In this document: positions 35,040 through 46,750 of the stretch, one piece after another
Layout: each line of letters opens with the position of its first letter
How positions within the stretch are numbered: position 1 is the first letter of the stretch
NCBI GenBank assembly: GCA_038380795.1
Contig: CM076272.1
Location: forward strand, 997,001-1,061,000
DNA: 64,000 nt
From: Pyrocephalus nanus
Taxonomy: Eukaryota > Chordata > Aves > Passeriformes > Tyrannidae
Direction of reading: 5' to 3'
Position numbers and translations under genes: made by a program
Notes under the pieces: generated by a model
Database searches by the model: none
Told to the model about the DNA's origin: nothing
The model's input: the letters and a program-made list of their open reading frames with translations, nothing else

Positions 35040-35480
35040 AAAGAAACCATAACCAAATGGAAAATCATTTAAAAGAAAGAGAGAAAGAATCAGCTGTGTA
35101 TTTTACAGGTGAGAAGATTGTGTTGTAGCATTTACAGAGAGGTAATTCTCAGTCAGTACATCCTCAGAGCACTCTCTAAAGGCTGTCTGACTGACTAGTC
35201 GAGGAAACACGTTCTGTTTTCCGCTGCTTGGTTATCCTGTTTATTCCCTAATAGTCCTACATCCATAAAAGGCCAAAGGACTCTGACCTTGGCAGGCTAA
35301 CTAAGCAAGAAAAGGCAATCATGTGTGCAAGGTTGTCACCTACACTACAAATTATGATAAAATATATCTCAGGATTGGAAAAAATAGCTGTATGTCTTCA
35401 GTGACATCCACTGTAGTACATTTAAGGATTTGAATAGGACAGCAATTTATTTTGCACTAAAATGTTTTATGGTTATCATA
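35040..35480. promoter_or_regulatory. Candidate conserved non-coding element
   Basis: Unique block with the tandem CTGACTGACTAG and the palindrome GACTAGTC at 35193-35200, CAGGTGAG near 35107 and AT-rich spacers. No coding character. Inferred from composition and motif density. Confidence 0.35.
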
Positions 35481-35595
35481 AAGCATTATGTCTTCAGAGA
35501 CTGAAAGGAGATGTTTTTATGGACTGTTGCTTCTTGTGTCATTCCCTTCACAGACCGAAAATCATCCTTTTTCCTTTCCCCCTTTTTTTCCCAAG

Positions 35596-35717
35596 TGCCC
35601 CCCGTTGCCCCACTAATAAGAGATGTCACAGAGTGGATCAGTCTGATGAGAAGGAAACTGTTAAACAAAGTGTACAAGCAACATATTTCTAACACAGAAG
35701 AGTTTTACAATGAGTGA
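35596..35717 (+). other. Terminal-exon-like interval (weak candidate)
   Basis: A long pyrimidine tract ending CTTTTTTTCCCAAG at 35595 is followed by an open frame of about 40 residues (VPPVAPLIRDVTEWISLMRR, then KLLNKVYKQHISNTEEFYNE) that stops at TGA 35715-35717. AATAAA occurs 20 nt later at 35737-35742. The peptide is amphipathic and charged, more protein-like than most frames here, but I do not recognise it. The acceptor has AAG rather than CAG. The interval may instead be part of a conserved non-coding block that continues to about 35900. Confidence 0.17.
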
Positions 35718-38589
35718 TTATCCAGCTAATTAGTGAAATAAATAATAATAATTGCCTGTCCCTCCTCATTAGACTGTTAGGAAGAAAATGGAGCCCCAAA
35801 GCAGAGATCCAGCTTTTGATTTGAAAAATTGGACCTTATTAATGTTATTAGCACTTTGCCAAAAAGCCAGTCCTGTTGCACACTGAGAGGTGGAGGTGGC
35901 AGAGGTGACAGGAGGATTGAGGGACATGCAAGATGCCCCACATTAGGTCAGGAGCAGTTCTGAGGTGGTGATGGAGTCACCTGATGTGTTTAGTTTGCTC
36001 TGAACCACCAGTGAGGATCAGGTGGAACAAACACACGGGGTGTGCTCTTCACAGGGTAATCTGAGGGACTTGGGGCTTATCTAAGTCTGTGTAAATTGTA
36101 GGTAGTGTATAAATTGATTATGCTGGAATATTATTATTCTTAGTAGTAATTTTTTAGATTTTCACATGTGCCAGATAAGGAAGCACTTGCTGATGGTGTT
36201 CTGAAGTGCTTCCCACCCCAGAGTTAAAAACGGCATTTTTTGACTCACATAGAGAGGCCTCATTTCAGGTTACACATTTACACTTCTCTAACTCCTTTGT
36301 TTCTTTGGCTGTGCTTCCCAGTAGAGCAAGAATTCATAATTTTTCTCATCTTTGTCTTGCACACAGCCCAGGATTTCTTTTGTCATGATAAAGCACTCCT
36401 GGAGCTCATTCCTGGGCCAAGCTCGTGAGATCAAACTAAACCAGACATTCTGTTTGCTGTTTCAATAATCATGTTGCTTCCATCTCCCTGCTCCAAGTTC
36501 CAGCAGCATCACCTGTATCACCACACCACAGGATCACAGGGAGCTGAAATGTGCTGTTTCAGTTTTTGGGAATTCTGATTCCCCCTCACAAAGGTCACAC
36601 AGTATGGCCTGGTGCCATTTATACAGGCAAAGTTGTGAATGAAAGTCACGTTACACATGAGCATCTATTTAGGATCAGTGGTAATCACACCTAAAATGAG
36701 AAGTGAGAACTCCCAACACGCAGCCTGTTCAGCTCTTGTCTCTGCATCTCCCATGGAAGGGAACCAGAACCAGGGAACTCTGAGCATTGACCATCTCAAA
36801 AGGTCTCATTAAAAGGTTTCTCTGTGTTCACTGATTGTTTTGTACCAAAAACAAGAATACCTATAAATCTCACGGAATTGGGGTTTTAGACCCTTCTTCC
36901 AGATAATTTCTTCTTCTTGTGTGGACTTTCTCAGGAAATGGGATTTAATGAGTCACAGTCCTTACTGATAATCACAGGAGAGCTCATCAGCTTTCTGTCA
37001 GATTTGTACCAACTATTTGCCCTCAATATGCTCGGGACTTACTGGAGCTAAACAAGACACCCCAGAGGGAGCAGACTGACACAGATGAAGCAACACAGTG
37101 GATCTGAAATACTACAGAGGTAAATATTTCTCCTTAATTTATTTTGAGAACTTAGAGAAAAAAAAAATATCAACATGCCTTCTCTCCTGCCTTATCCAAC
37201 TTTCTCTATTGTGTTGGCATCACCAACAGCAAGACACACATTATTAGAGAACATTAAAAATAACATCTGAGGGCTCCTTGCAGATGTGGTAGCAGAGGAG
37301 CAGCCCAAGCAGTCACTAACACAGAGCACTGATCAGGCTGGCAGGGGGAGCTCGTGATGGGGTGACATGCAGGAGCTGGCAGAGCAAAGGGAGTTTTGCA
37401 TTTCCTGTTCTTAATATCTTCATTTTCCTCGTGGGAAAGCGGTGTACAAATTATTATTTTTGCTGCACCGAAAAGAAAAGCCAAATCTGCACAGCAGCAG
37501 CTGCAGGGGCAGAGAGCAGGCCTTGTTCCAGGGATGTCTGAGCACTGCCACTGCTGGGATATTTGGCAGTTGTCCTCACAACCTTCCCTTAGCGTGGGAA
37601 ATATGATTATTTCCTTTCTTGCAGATGAAGAAGCAAAGCAGAGTAGGGAAGGAGAGGGGACACGAGTCTTTTGTGTCCCATGCCAGCAAACTTCATGGTG
37701 TGCCACCCTTCCATTTGGATGTACTTGCACCCAGCCAATTCTCCAGCCAGGAACGGGACAGCAAAGAGCTGAAACAACCCAAATCCCTTCTGTGCCTTGG
37801 AATTCCCTGCCCTCTGCACAAAGTCTCACTTCTCTCCCTCCTGAATAAACTTCTGATACAAGTTGAAGTGATAATGAGATATCCACCCATCCTTGGCTTC
37901 TCCAAGGGAACTGCCCTGCTCCCAGTGTGGATGGATGCTCAGAGGAACCAGCAATGATGAACTCTGTCCCTGCCTCGGGTCACAGCTCTGAGCCAAACAA
38001 TCCACCTGTTTCACTCCTTCCCTTGCCATCAGTGCAAGAGGGGACCAGCCTGTAAGAGGATGGGATCAGCCAGTGCCAACCCCCATCCCTGCCCTCTGCA
38101 GCAGCCCTGCCCTCTGCAGCAGTGCTGTGAGGCAGCAGCAGCAGCCCTGCATGCCTGCTCTCTGCTGCTCCGGGGCTGCCTCCCCCCTCAGAAGCTCCAT
38201 GGAGGGATGGGGGGGTGGCCACTGGAGCTGCAGGTTCCTTTTCATGCCCTTATATCAGCTTTTTTTTTTTTTTTTTCCTTCTCACCCCAGGAAGCTAATG
38301 GTTTTAAAGTCTGAAACACTGCAAACAAGGAGTGCAGGTGTAATTCCAGCTCGGGATGACTTCAGGGTTCCAGTGCCACTCATTAATCACCCAACCTGCA
38401 CTCGCTGGGTTTATCATTTCGACGAAATCCCTTCATTTGAATTATGGCCTTGTAGGTAGGGTATGTGTTCTTCTACACACAATTTTTAAACACAAAGAGA
38501 AAGAGCGTGGAGAAATTAGGATCTATGACTTCAAAACCCAGCCCTTTTATGGCCTAGGCAAACAGAGTGCTCTTGACTTTAACCTATGG
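35718..38589. other. Non-coding region, no gene seen
   Basis: 35720-35900 continues in the style of the conserved block before it. 37254-37957 has overlapping frames of 210 codons (minus), 150 and 112 codons (plus) with no recognisable domain. An 18-bp tandem pair CCCTGCCCTCTGCAGCAG lies at 38087-38122 and a T17 run at 38260-38276. The T17 run leads into CTCACCCCAG, a strong acceptor-like site at 38290, but no donor-bounded frame follows. Confidence 0.45.
38087..38122. repeat. 18-bp tandem duplication
   Basis: CCCTGCCCTCTGCAGCAG occurs twice exactly, followed by more CAG-rich sequence to about 38165. Confidence 0.9.
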
Positions 38590-39240
38590 GTTCCACTTCA
38601 TGTGTGGTGTATTTTTCATACATCATGGGCTTTTATAAATTTGCTGAATAAACCACCAGAGCTACGTTGCCAGCAAAATATAAGGAAAACAAATATGTCA
38701 GGGTAATGATGCCAGGACAATTCCTTATTGGAAAAAAAAAAAACCTAGTTTATTAATACCTTATTGCTACAAGCTAGATCTTATTATCATCTTGGGTCAT
38801 TTAGAATCTTATTAGGTATTCTGATGGTGGATGAATAATCCTGTGATAAATTCTTTGCCATGTCCTTCACAGTTGTCATAGCAGGATCATAAACAGCATT
38901 TATAACAATCTAGCCCGGAGGAAAAGGCTTACAATGGTCTGTTTAACATGCAGGAAATATTCAGATCGGCCGTGTCTGGGTAAATTTGAGACCCACAGGA
39001 GAGACACCAAAGTTAAATGTAGCATGGGCTCCTCTGAAGATGAGCTTTAAAACAGGCTTTGGGTCAGGGGCATGGGGACTAATGCCAGCGATATGGCCAC
39101 AAACAGCCTCTTTCGAGGAAGCCAACTTGAATAAAAATGGGGAGTACAAGTTACTTTCTTGCTGAAAAAGACACCAGGTAAGGTTACCAGAGCTGCTGCT
39201 TAAAAAGCAAGGCTGAAATTATTTGCAGGTGAATGGCTTG
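38590..39240. promoter_or_regulatory. Candidate conserved non-coding element, long
   Basis: One of the longest repeat-free blocks of this style. It includes TAATCC (bicoid-class homeodomain core) at 38836-38841, alternating GATA/TTATC-type cores in 38760-38860, and a well-balanced segment at 38940-39140 with rare CpGs (GATCGGCCGTGTC, AGCGATATGG, TTTCGAGG). An A12 run at about 38731-38742 is the only simple repeat. Function is inferred. Confidence 0.4.
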
Positions 39241-41409
39241 GAGCTCAGGCACTTACTTCAGTGATTATTATCTGAAAAAACAGTGTATGCACTCACACAG
39301 GGAAAAATATGCAGGTGTTTGTAGAGCTATAGGACAACCTGCTTACACTGTGCAACTTCTTGAACTCCTGCAAGCTCAGAACTGAGTTCTTCAGAACGAC
39401 TACAAAAGTAACATGGGCAGAGTAAACTCTGGGAAAAAAAAATAAATTTACACTGCTTTGAGTGGGTCCTTAAAGAAAACCCACACAGTCTGCACACACC
39501 AACACTCTGAACACACCGGATTGCTCGTGCCTGTTGGCACTCAGTGCCACATCCACAGCACCAGCTCTCCAAGCCCAAGGGCAGCAGCTGCATCTCAAAC
39601 CACTGGAACTCTGCACAAGTTGTGTGGCTCCAGCCCCTAAGCCAGAGCTCCAGAGTGGCAGAGCTCACGAGAACGCCCACAGCTGAGGAAGGCAGCAATT
39701 GCATCCCAGAGCATTCCCTGCTGCAGCCAGTTGGACACCCCCAATTTGAAAGCCACCATCACGTCCTGGGACTTGTCTGGAGCTGCAACCAGCACCCACA
39801 AGAATCAGTTCTGCAGACATCCATGTGTGCAGCCAATCTTGGCACCAACATCTGCCTGCAGTGCTCCCAAGGACAGCACATAAGGCAGGAAACTTGAATT
39901 GCTCAGGATTTGCTCCTAACTTGAAATAAAAAGTTGTCTTTTCAACTTCAGAATTACTGACATCTCCAGAAAGAAACCTTAAGCTCCTCAGGTGAACCCT
40001 GAGAGGAGAAGGGAAGGTCACCAAACAAACTGTTCTTAGAGCAAACAGTTCTCAAACAGCTGCACTCTTCTATCTCCTGTGTTACCCTGCTGGCCTCCAA
40101 GTTTTCCTTAGCTGACTACAGATTCTTTGAGAACTGTAACTGTACCTTTCCTGGTAGCTTTTAGCCCTTTGGGAAGGCACCAGCAGGAATAAATAACACA
40201 GTAATCACAGAGGCTAAAGGAAAGGAGCCTTGAATTAAAGCAGTTGGAGCAGATGGGAGCCTGCAGGACAACACACTGGCCAAAGCTGTGGCAGGGAGGA
40301 GATGGGATTCTACCTCTTGCTAAACAGAGGTGCAATGGCTTCTTTTTTAATAGCAGAATTCAGCCTTTGTTTCTTAAAAAGCCATTCCTCCTTCCCACTG
40401 AGGAGTGAAGCTTTTCATGTTTCGAGCAAATACAAGTCAGATGCAGTTTCAGGGGGCAAAACCACTCAGTGATCACTGAGCTGTGAAAAGCCTGCAACAC
40501 TCACAGGGAAATTGCTGACCAGGCCAAATCAGCTCAGCAGTTCAGCAGTGCAGGCACCAGGTGCCAAGGAGCAAGAAAAGGTGCCAAAGTTGTACCTCCC
40601 TGCCAAGATGCCACTGCTGCTCTGCTCAGCTGAGCAGTTGAACCAGGATGGAGATGTGAGAGCAGGCTGCAATGGTGCAGAATATTCCACACTCCCAGGT
40701 ATCGGCAGTGACAGACCAAGTGTGCAAGACCAGCTCCCAAATCACTTGGAGCAAAACAGAGGTGGTAAATACTGCTGGAGGAAAACAGCTTCCCAGTAAC
40801 TCCAAAGAGAAGAGATTTGCAGAATTCCCCTTCTTTTTCCCAACTACCATATCCTCAAGTGTGAATGCAACTCCCCAGCAAACAGAAACATCAGAGAACA
40901 GGTTTCCTGGGACCTGGCTTGGCACTCCCAGTGAAACTCCACTTGTCCTCATGCACTGAGGTTCATTTGTAATAAAGCCATTTTCACTGAAAATGTTTGA
41001 TGTGCACTATAAAATATGCCCTCAGACACATTCCCACTGTAGAGCAGTCAGATGTCAGATGGGAGTGACGCCCTTTTGCCCCCCCGGGTACCTGTGAGTA
41101 CCCAAAGCAGCTGTCCTTTGGTCCCAGAGCCACTCAGCCCTGAAGAAGCAAACACTTCTGGTGGGCACACCTCGATTAGATCAATTGTCTCTACAATTCC
41201 CTAGTGTGGATGCCACAGGCACTCCCTGCCCCAATGTCTCCACTGGTGCCAGTTAGAGCTGAACCATCTCAGCACCGAGAAAGAGATGGAGCTCTCCACT
41301 GTTGCCTTTGGAGGACTGTGGCCAATAACTGTCCCTGCACAGCACAATGAGATGAAGAGGATGAGGAAGTGACAATTAAATGAGTTCAGAAATGTCTGGA
41401 CAGCACTGA

Positions 41410-41490
41410 TGTGTGTATACACATGTACACACACACACAAACACGTGTGTGTATACACAGGCACATATAAATATACACATATATGTATAT
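41410..41490. repeat. Compound CA/TG/TA microsatellite with palindromes
   Basis: Mixed alternating purine-pyrimidine sequence. The palindrome GTGTATACAC occurs at 41413-41422 and again at 41449-41458, separated by a CA run. Alternating tracts of this kind can adopt Z-DNA or cruciform forms. Confidence 0.85.
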
Positions 41491-41909
41491 CTAGAATGAG
41501 TTCAGATTCTCTTGGCTCAGTTCTCAATATTTAGCTTTTCTTACAATAAACCATCACTGGTTTCGAGAGATTTTTTCCTTGATTTCCCTTGGCTTCCCCT
41601 AGAAACCACAATGACTTTTGAATATAAAGTAAAATAAGATACCTATAGTACAGTTATTTTTGCTATAACAATACTCACGATCCTGGAATTTCAGCATTTG
41701 AAAGCACCCTTGTAAGCAAACAAGGTGTGGCCCAGGCTGTATTTTTCCTATTCATGCTGTGCATCACAGACATTCCTCTCACAACAAATGAGGGGGAGAA
41801 GAGGCAGAATAACAAACTCTGCAGGGCACACTCAGTGTCTTCACTGTGAGTCTGAGCAGTTCAGCAGCACAGACTGTGCACCCTGCACTGCCCAGAGGGG
41901 CTGCAGGGC

Positions 41910-42071
41910 CAGCAGCCCAAGCTGCTGACAAACACCCTGCTCCTGAGCAGCAGCAGCAGCGCTCTGGAGGGTCAGAGCAACCTGCACTGCCAGCAGCCCA
42001 AGCTGCTGACAAACACCCTGCTCCTCAACAGCAGCAGCATCGCTCTGGTGGGTCAGAGCAACCTGCACTGC
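41910..42071. repeat. 81-bp tandem duplication, two copies
   Basis: The segment containing CAAGCTGCTGACAAACACCC recurs with a period of 81 bp (GCTGCTGACA at 41921 and 42002). The copies differ at several sites (CTGAGCAG against CTCAACAG, GGAGGG against GGTGGG). The period is a multiple of three and the frame is open on both strands, but the content is CAG/CTG-rich and not recognisable as protein. Confidence 0.9.
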
Positions 42072-42956
42072 CTGGCCAGCACTGGGCTGCACTCACCAAA
42101 TAATTTCTCCTCCTAGGAGCACCAGAGACCAGCTCTTACCATAAAACACTACAGTGGCAGATGCCAGTGAAATAATATTTACCAATGATACGGCCGTTCT
42201 GCAAAAGTCAATGAGTTAAAAAAAAAAAAATCTTCTCAGATACATGTGTAGGTTGTTAATCATAATTAAGGCAAGTGTGACAGTTTCTTGGCAACAGACA
42301 CCGAGTTCCCTTCCCTGACAAACAAATCCTGCAGGAATATTCTCCCTTTCATTCCATCAAGCCTGCAGTTCCTTACACTGATATCCTCCACTTGGAACAC
42401 CCCAAGTCAGAGGGAAACTTTGGTTTTGTCGGCTGTCTTTTGGCTGGATCATCACATGATGGCCCCCACCAAAGAAAGGGCAGGTTTCTCGTTGGTAAAA
42501 TAAAAAGAGCTTTAAAAGCTGGTAATATAAACTAGCACATTTACTGCTGGGGACAGGGGAGGGAGAGTGGGGACAAACGAGATTCACAGCAGCCCAGTTA
42601 GGGACTGATGCCATCCACATCCTCAGGGAAGATCTGGAGCACCAAGTGGAGTAGCAAAGCATGACTGCCCTAAAAGCAGCAAGGGGATGGTACAATAGCC
42701 CTTCTAAAGATGCATTTTCACTTGCATAATACAGTATCTACACCTCCTGACAATGAGCACCTATGTGGAAACATTTCCAAGAAAACAATCTTTAATACAT
42801 AAATATATATATATAGTTACTATTGACCTTTCAGTAATTTGGGGACTACTGAGTCTTAAACAACAAAAAATTGATGATTTGAAGGGATGCATTTTCAGAG
42901 AACTCCTTTTTCTTCTGTCTCCTTTAAAAAAGCATTTCTGATGGCAAAGCTTTGGC

Positions 42957-43077
42957 CAGCTGAAAGCTTTTCAAAACATGGTGCATTTTACCATGATTTG
43001 TTAAATCTTTTTCCTAAAAGGAAAAAGGGTTGAAGAAAGAATTTATTGTTGAACAATTGTTGAACCGTTTCAACAAT
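42957..43077. repeat. Cluster of short inverted repeats
   Basis: Four hairpin-capable inverted repeats lie in about 120 bp: TGAAA-GCT-TTTCA at 42961-42973, CATGGT with ACCATG (42977-42982 and 42990-42995), CTTTTTCCT with AGGAAAAAG (43007-43015 and 43019-43027, loop AAA), and ATTGTTGAA with TTCAACAAT (43056-43064 and 43069-43077, loop CCGT). The last left arm is also preceded by a direct copy, ATTGTTGAAC, at 43045. Confidence 0.8.
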
Positions 43078-45114
43078 CAGCTATAAATGTATTAGCTAAA
43101 AGGGTTGCAAAGAAATGTGGTTATGACTCCAAAAGAAGGTATAAATACCACAGAGAGAAAAGAAATCCCTTGCAGTCTGTATAATTACATTACTGATAAT
43201 TATATCTCGGTAATGAGCAGATTTAGGTCCAACACCAGCAAGGCCTCTCACAATAAATTGCACAAGTTGAAGGAACAATCTCTTCAGAGAGGTGTGGAAA
43301 CTCCCACATCATCTGAGAGGCACCAAGCACAGGAGACAAACCCCATTGCCAGCGTGCTGGGGGGACAGCACGGGGCTGGGAGAGGGATGGGCTGGCCTTG
43401 CCATCGCTCAGCACCGTGCCACCAGCCTGGCACGGGGCTTTCAAATCACCACCTCTGCTCTCTCCCCATTTTGTTGCCTGTTCCTGGCTGTATCTCACGT
43501 TAGTGAGATCCCACAGGGTTTAGCAATTAGCATGAGGAAAGCAGTATGATAATCAGCAGAAATTAATGGTTTAAAAACATAATCTTACACCTCCCCTGAG
43601 ACTTGTTCCGTGCAACTGGATTCTCAAAAAAAGAAGGGAAAAAAAAAAAAAAGCACAGGTAATTGATTCTTATTAAGAGAATGATCTGCCACAAAATGCT
43701 ATCCATGTGAAAAAGATGTTAATTTTAAGTGCTCTCACAGTCAGTGAGAAGCTCTTCTCTGACTGGCTTTCCAAGGGGGAGAGGGAAGGCTCCTCAGTGC
43801 CACCTCTGCCCCTGCACCTCCTCAGAGGCACGGAGGGTCTCCATGTGCCAGTAACCAGAGCTGGGAAAGGGAGCCCGATGAGACAGGGAAATAACCCCTA
43901 AATTACTGCAGGGAGACAGGGGGAGCAGCGAGCACACACGGCGTGCTCTGCTCAGCTCTGTGCAGGGGATGGGACAGCTCACCAGTCCTACATAAACTAT
44001 GGACTGCACTTCACCACGTCCAGTGCAGAGTTTTTATACACCTCTTGGGAGAGACTGAGTTACAGACTTGATTCCCGTGGTTAACTACACTGTTAAACAC
44101 GTCTGTTATTTATTCTGGCTTAACTTTCTCTCTCCGTGAATTGATTCATAACATTAAAAAAGCAGGAAAGTAAAGCAGAAAAGAACCCCTCAGCAAATGT
44201 CCTATTTCAGTGGGTGTAGGACCTCAGTGGATCTCTTAGGGATAAAAAAAGTTTTGCACATGCCAGGGGAGTAGAGGTGCTTTCTCCAGACTTTCCCTGG
44301 GACCTTTCCCGCGCGTCTGCCCGGCGTGTCCAGCCTGGAAGCCCGTGGGATCCAGCGCCACCTCGTGAGCCTTCCACGGGGACACCGCCAGGGACACTCC
44401 TCTGCCAGCAGGGTGAGAGGACAGGCAGGGAACACCCGCCACCCTGAGGAGCTGTCACCAAACATTTTCAATGTGCATAAAACGTAAAAACGGTTCATCT
44501 GAATCTCAAAATGTTACAGGCAATCTTACAGGGGTCATTTTAAAGTAAAAGGGGAAATTCCGCATACAAGTGGATTGTTATTGATTCAAACCCTTCTTTT
44601 TTTGTGTTTTCCTCTTTGACTGAAGTTTGCCCTCCACATGCCCTAATTTTGCCAAAGGCAGGGTTAATTCCATGTAGGTGTTTGAAGATGTGCATTTAAC
44701 CCCCTTTTGAACACAGCTGCATCCCCAGGAGCCACAAAACCCGGGACTTCCACCCCTCTGTGGAGCCCTGCACCCGAACTCCCCCTCCCATCCTCTCCTC
44801 CCGCAGAAATTGTATTTCTGCTGCAAGTTCTCTCCTAACTTTGGGCACCTTCCTCATCTAAATACAACCTGCCACTGCTGCCACCCACCTGACCTTCCCT
44901 TCTGCCCGCCCTGTCCCCACCCAGCCACGCTGCCCTTCAACCACGACACAAACAGATGAGGGGTGAGCACACAGGTTTGCTTTGGTTCTGTTGCTGGGTT
45001 GGTTGTTTTGGAAAGGCACCTGGTGTTGTAGCAGGGCACGGAGGAGTCACTGGGGGAGGCAGGTCAGGATAGCGAGCTCAGCAAGGGGCGAGTCCAGAAA
45101 AGCTGCCATCGGGC

Positions 45115-46750
45115 ACCACCAGGACAGCAGCTCACCTGGTCACACCCCCTGTCAAAGCACAGACACCAGGAGCTCACCTGGTCACAATTCCCCTGTCCCA
45201 GCACAGACCCCAGGAGAGCAGCTCACCTGGTCACAATTCCCCTGTCCCAGCACAGACACCAGGAGCTCACCTGGTCACACCCCCTGTCCCAGCACAGACA
45301 CCAGGAGAGCAGCTCACCTGGTCACACCTCCCTGTCCCAGCACAGACACCAGGAGAGCAGCTCAGTTGGTCACAATTCCCCTGTCCCAGCACAGACACCA
45401 GGAGAGCAGCTCACCTGGTCACAATTCCCCTGTCCCAGCACAGACACCAGGAGAGCAGCTCACCTGGTCACACCTCCCTGTCCCAGCACAGACACCAGGA
45501 GAGCAGCTCACCTGGTCACACCCCCTGTCCCAGCACAGACACCAGGAGAGCAGCTCACCTGGTCACAATTCCCCTGTCCCAGCACAGACCCCAGGAGAGC
45601 AGCTCACCTGGTCACACCTCCCTGTCCCAGCACAGACACCAGGAGAGCAGCTCACCTGGTCACAATTCCCCTGTCCCAGCACAGACACCAGGAGAGCAGC
45701 TCAGTTGGTCACACCTCCCTGTCCCAGCACAGACCCCAGGACAGCAGCTCACCTGGTCACACCTCCTGTCCCAGCACAGACCCCAGGAGAGCAGCTCACC
45801 TGGTCACAATTCCCCTGTCCCAGCACAGACCCCAGGAGAGCAGCTCACCTGGTCACAATTCCCCTGTCCCAGCACAGACCCCAGGAGAGCAGCTCACCTG
45901 GTCACACCCCCTGTCCCAGCACAGACACCAGGAGAGCAGCTCAGTTGGTCACAATTCCCCTGTCCCAGCACAGACACCAGGAGAGCAGCTCAGTTGGTCA
46001 CAATTCCCCTGTCCCAGCACAGACACCAGGAGAGCAGCTCACCTGGTCACAATTCCCCTGTCCCAGCACAGACCCCAGGAGAGCAGCTCACCTGGTCACA
46101 ATTCCCCTGTCCCAGCACAGACCCCAGGACAGCAGCTCACCTGGTCACACCCCCTGTCCCAGCACAGACCCCAGGACAGCAGCTCACCTGGTCACACCCC
46201 CCTGTCCCAGCACAGACACCAGGAGCTCACCTGGTCACAATTCCCCTGTCCCAGCACAGACCCCAGGAGAGCAGCTCACCTGGTCACACCCCCTGTCCCA
46301 GCACAGACACCAGGAGAGCAGCTCACCTGGTCACACCTCCCTGTCCCAGCACAGACACCAGGAGAGCAGCTCAGTTGGTCACAATTCCCCTGTCCCAGCA
46401 CAGACCCCAGGACAGCAGCTCACCTGGTCACAATTCCCCTGTCCCAGCACAGACACCAGGAGAGCAGCTCACCTGGTCACACCCCCCTGTCCCAGCACAG
46501 ACCCCAGGAGAGCAGCTCAGTTGGTCACAATTCCCCTGTCCCAGCACAGACACCAGGAGAGCAGCTCACCTGGTCACACCCCCCTGTCCCAGCACAGACA
46601 CCAGGAGAGCAGCTCACCTGGTCACACCCCCTGTCCCAGCACAGACCCCAGGACAGCAGCTCACCTGGTCACACCCCCCTGTCCCAGCACAGACACCAGG
46701 AGAGCAGCTCACTTGGTCACAATTCCCCTGTCCCAGCACAGACACCGTGT
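45115..46750. repeat. 47-49-bp minisatellite, about 34 copies
   Basis: The anchor GGTCACA recurs 34 times from about 45138 to 46714 with a mean spacing near 48 bp. Unit length varies through the C run after GGTCACA (AATTCCCC, CCTCC, CCCCC) and a few units lack AGAGC. CACCTGGT is present in 27 units; six read CAGTTGGT and one CACTTGGT. On the minus strand the common form gives CAG|GTGAGC, a strong 5' splice-site match. CCTGGT and ACCAGG within a unit are complementary where the unit reads ACACCAGG. A 638-codon forward frame (44982-46898) is open only because no phase of the unit contains a stop. I do not consider it a gene. Confidence 0.95.

Larger units (their letters stand above)
39241..45114. 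other. Non-coding region, no gene seen
   Basis: Unique DNA with several small features listed separately: a mixed CA/TG/TA microsatellite (41410-41490), an 81-bp duplication (41910-42071), a cluster of inverted repeats (42957-43077), A runs (42218-42230, 43639-43652) and a CpG-dense patch at about 44309-44430. No coding evidence; the open frames have no domains. Confidence 0.5.

Noticed and set aside
37254..37957. Overlapping 210-codon (minus) and 150/112-codon (plus) frames
   Set aside because: They overlap on opposite strands without any recognisable family. An acceptor-like TTTCTTGCAG at about 37624 has no convincing donor partner.
38291..38459. Exon after the T17 tract and CTCACCCCAG
   Set aside because: The acceptor is strong, but two of three frames stop quickly and no good donor follows in the open one.
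45115..46750. CRISPR array
   Set aside because: The repeats are contiguous with no unique spacers, and the genome is avian.
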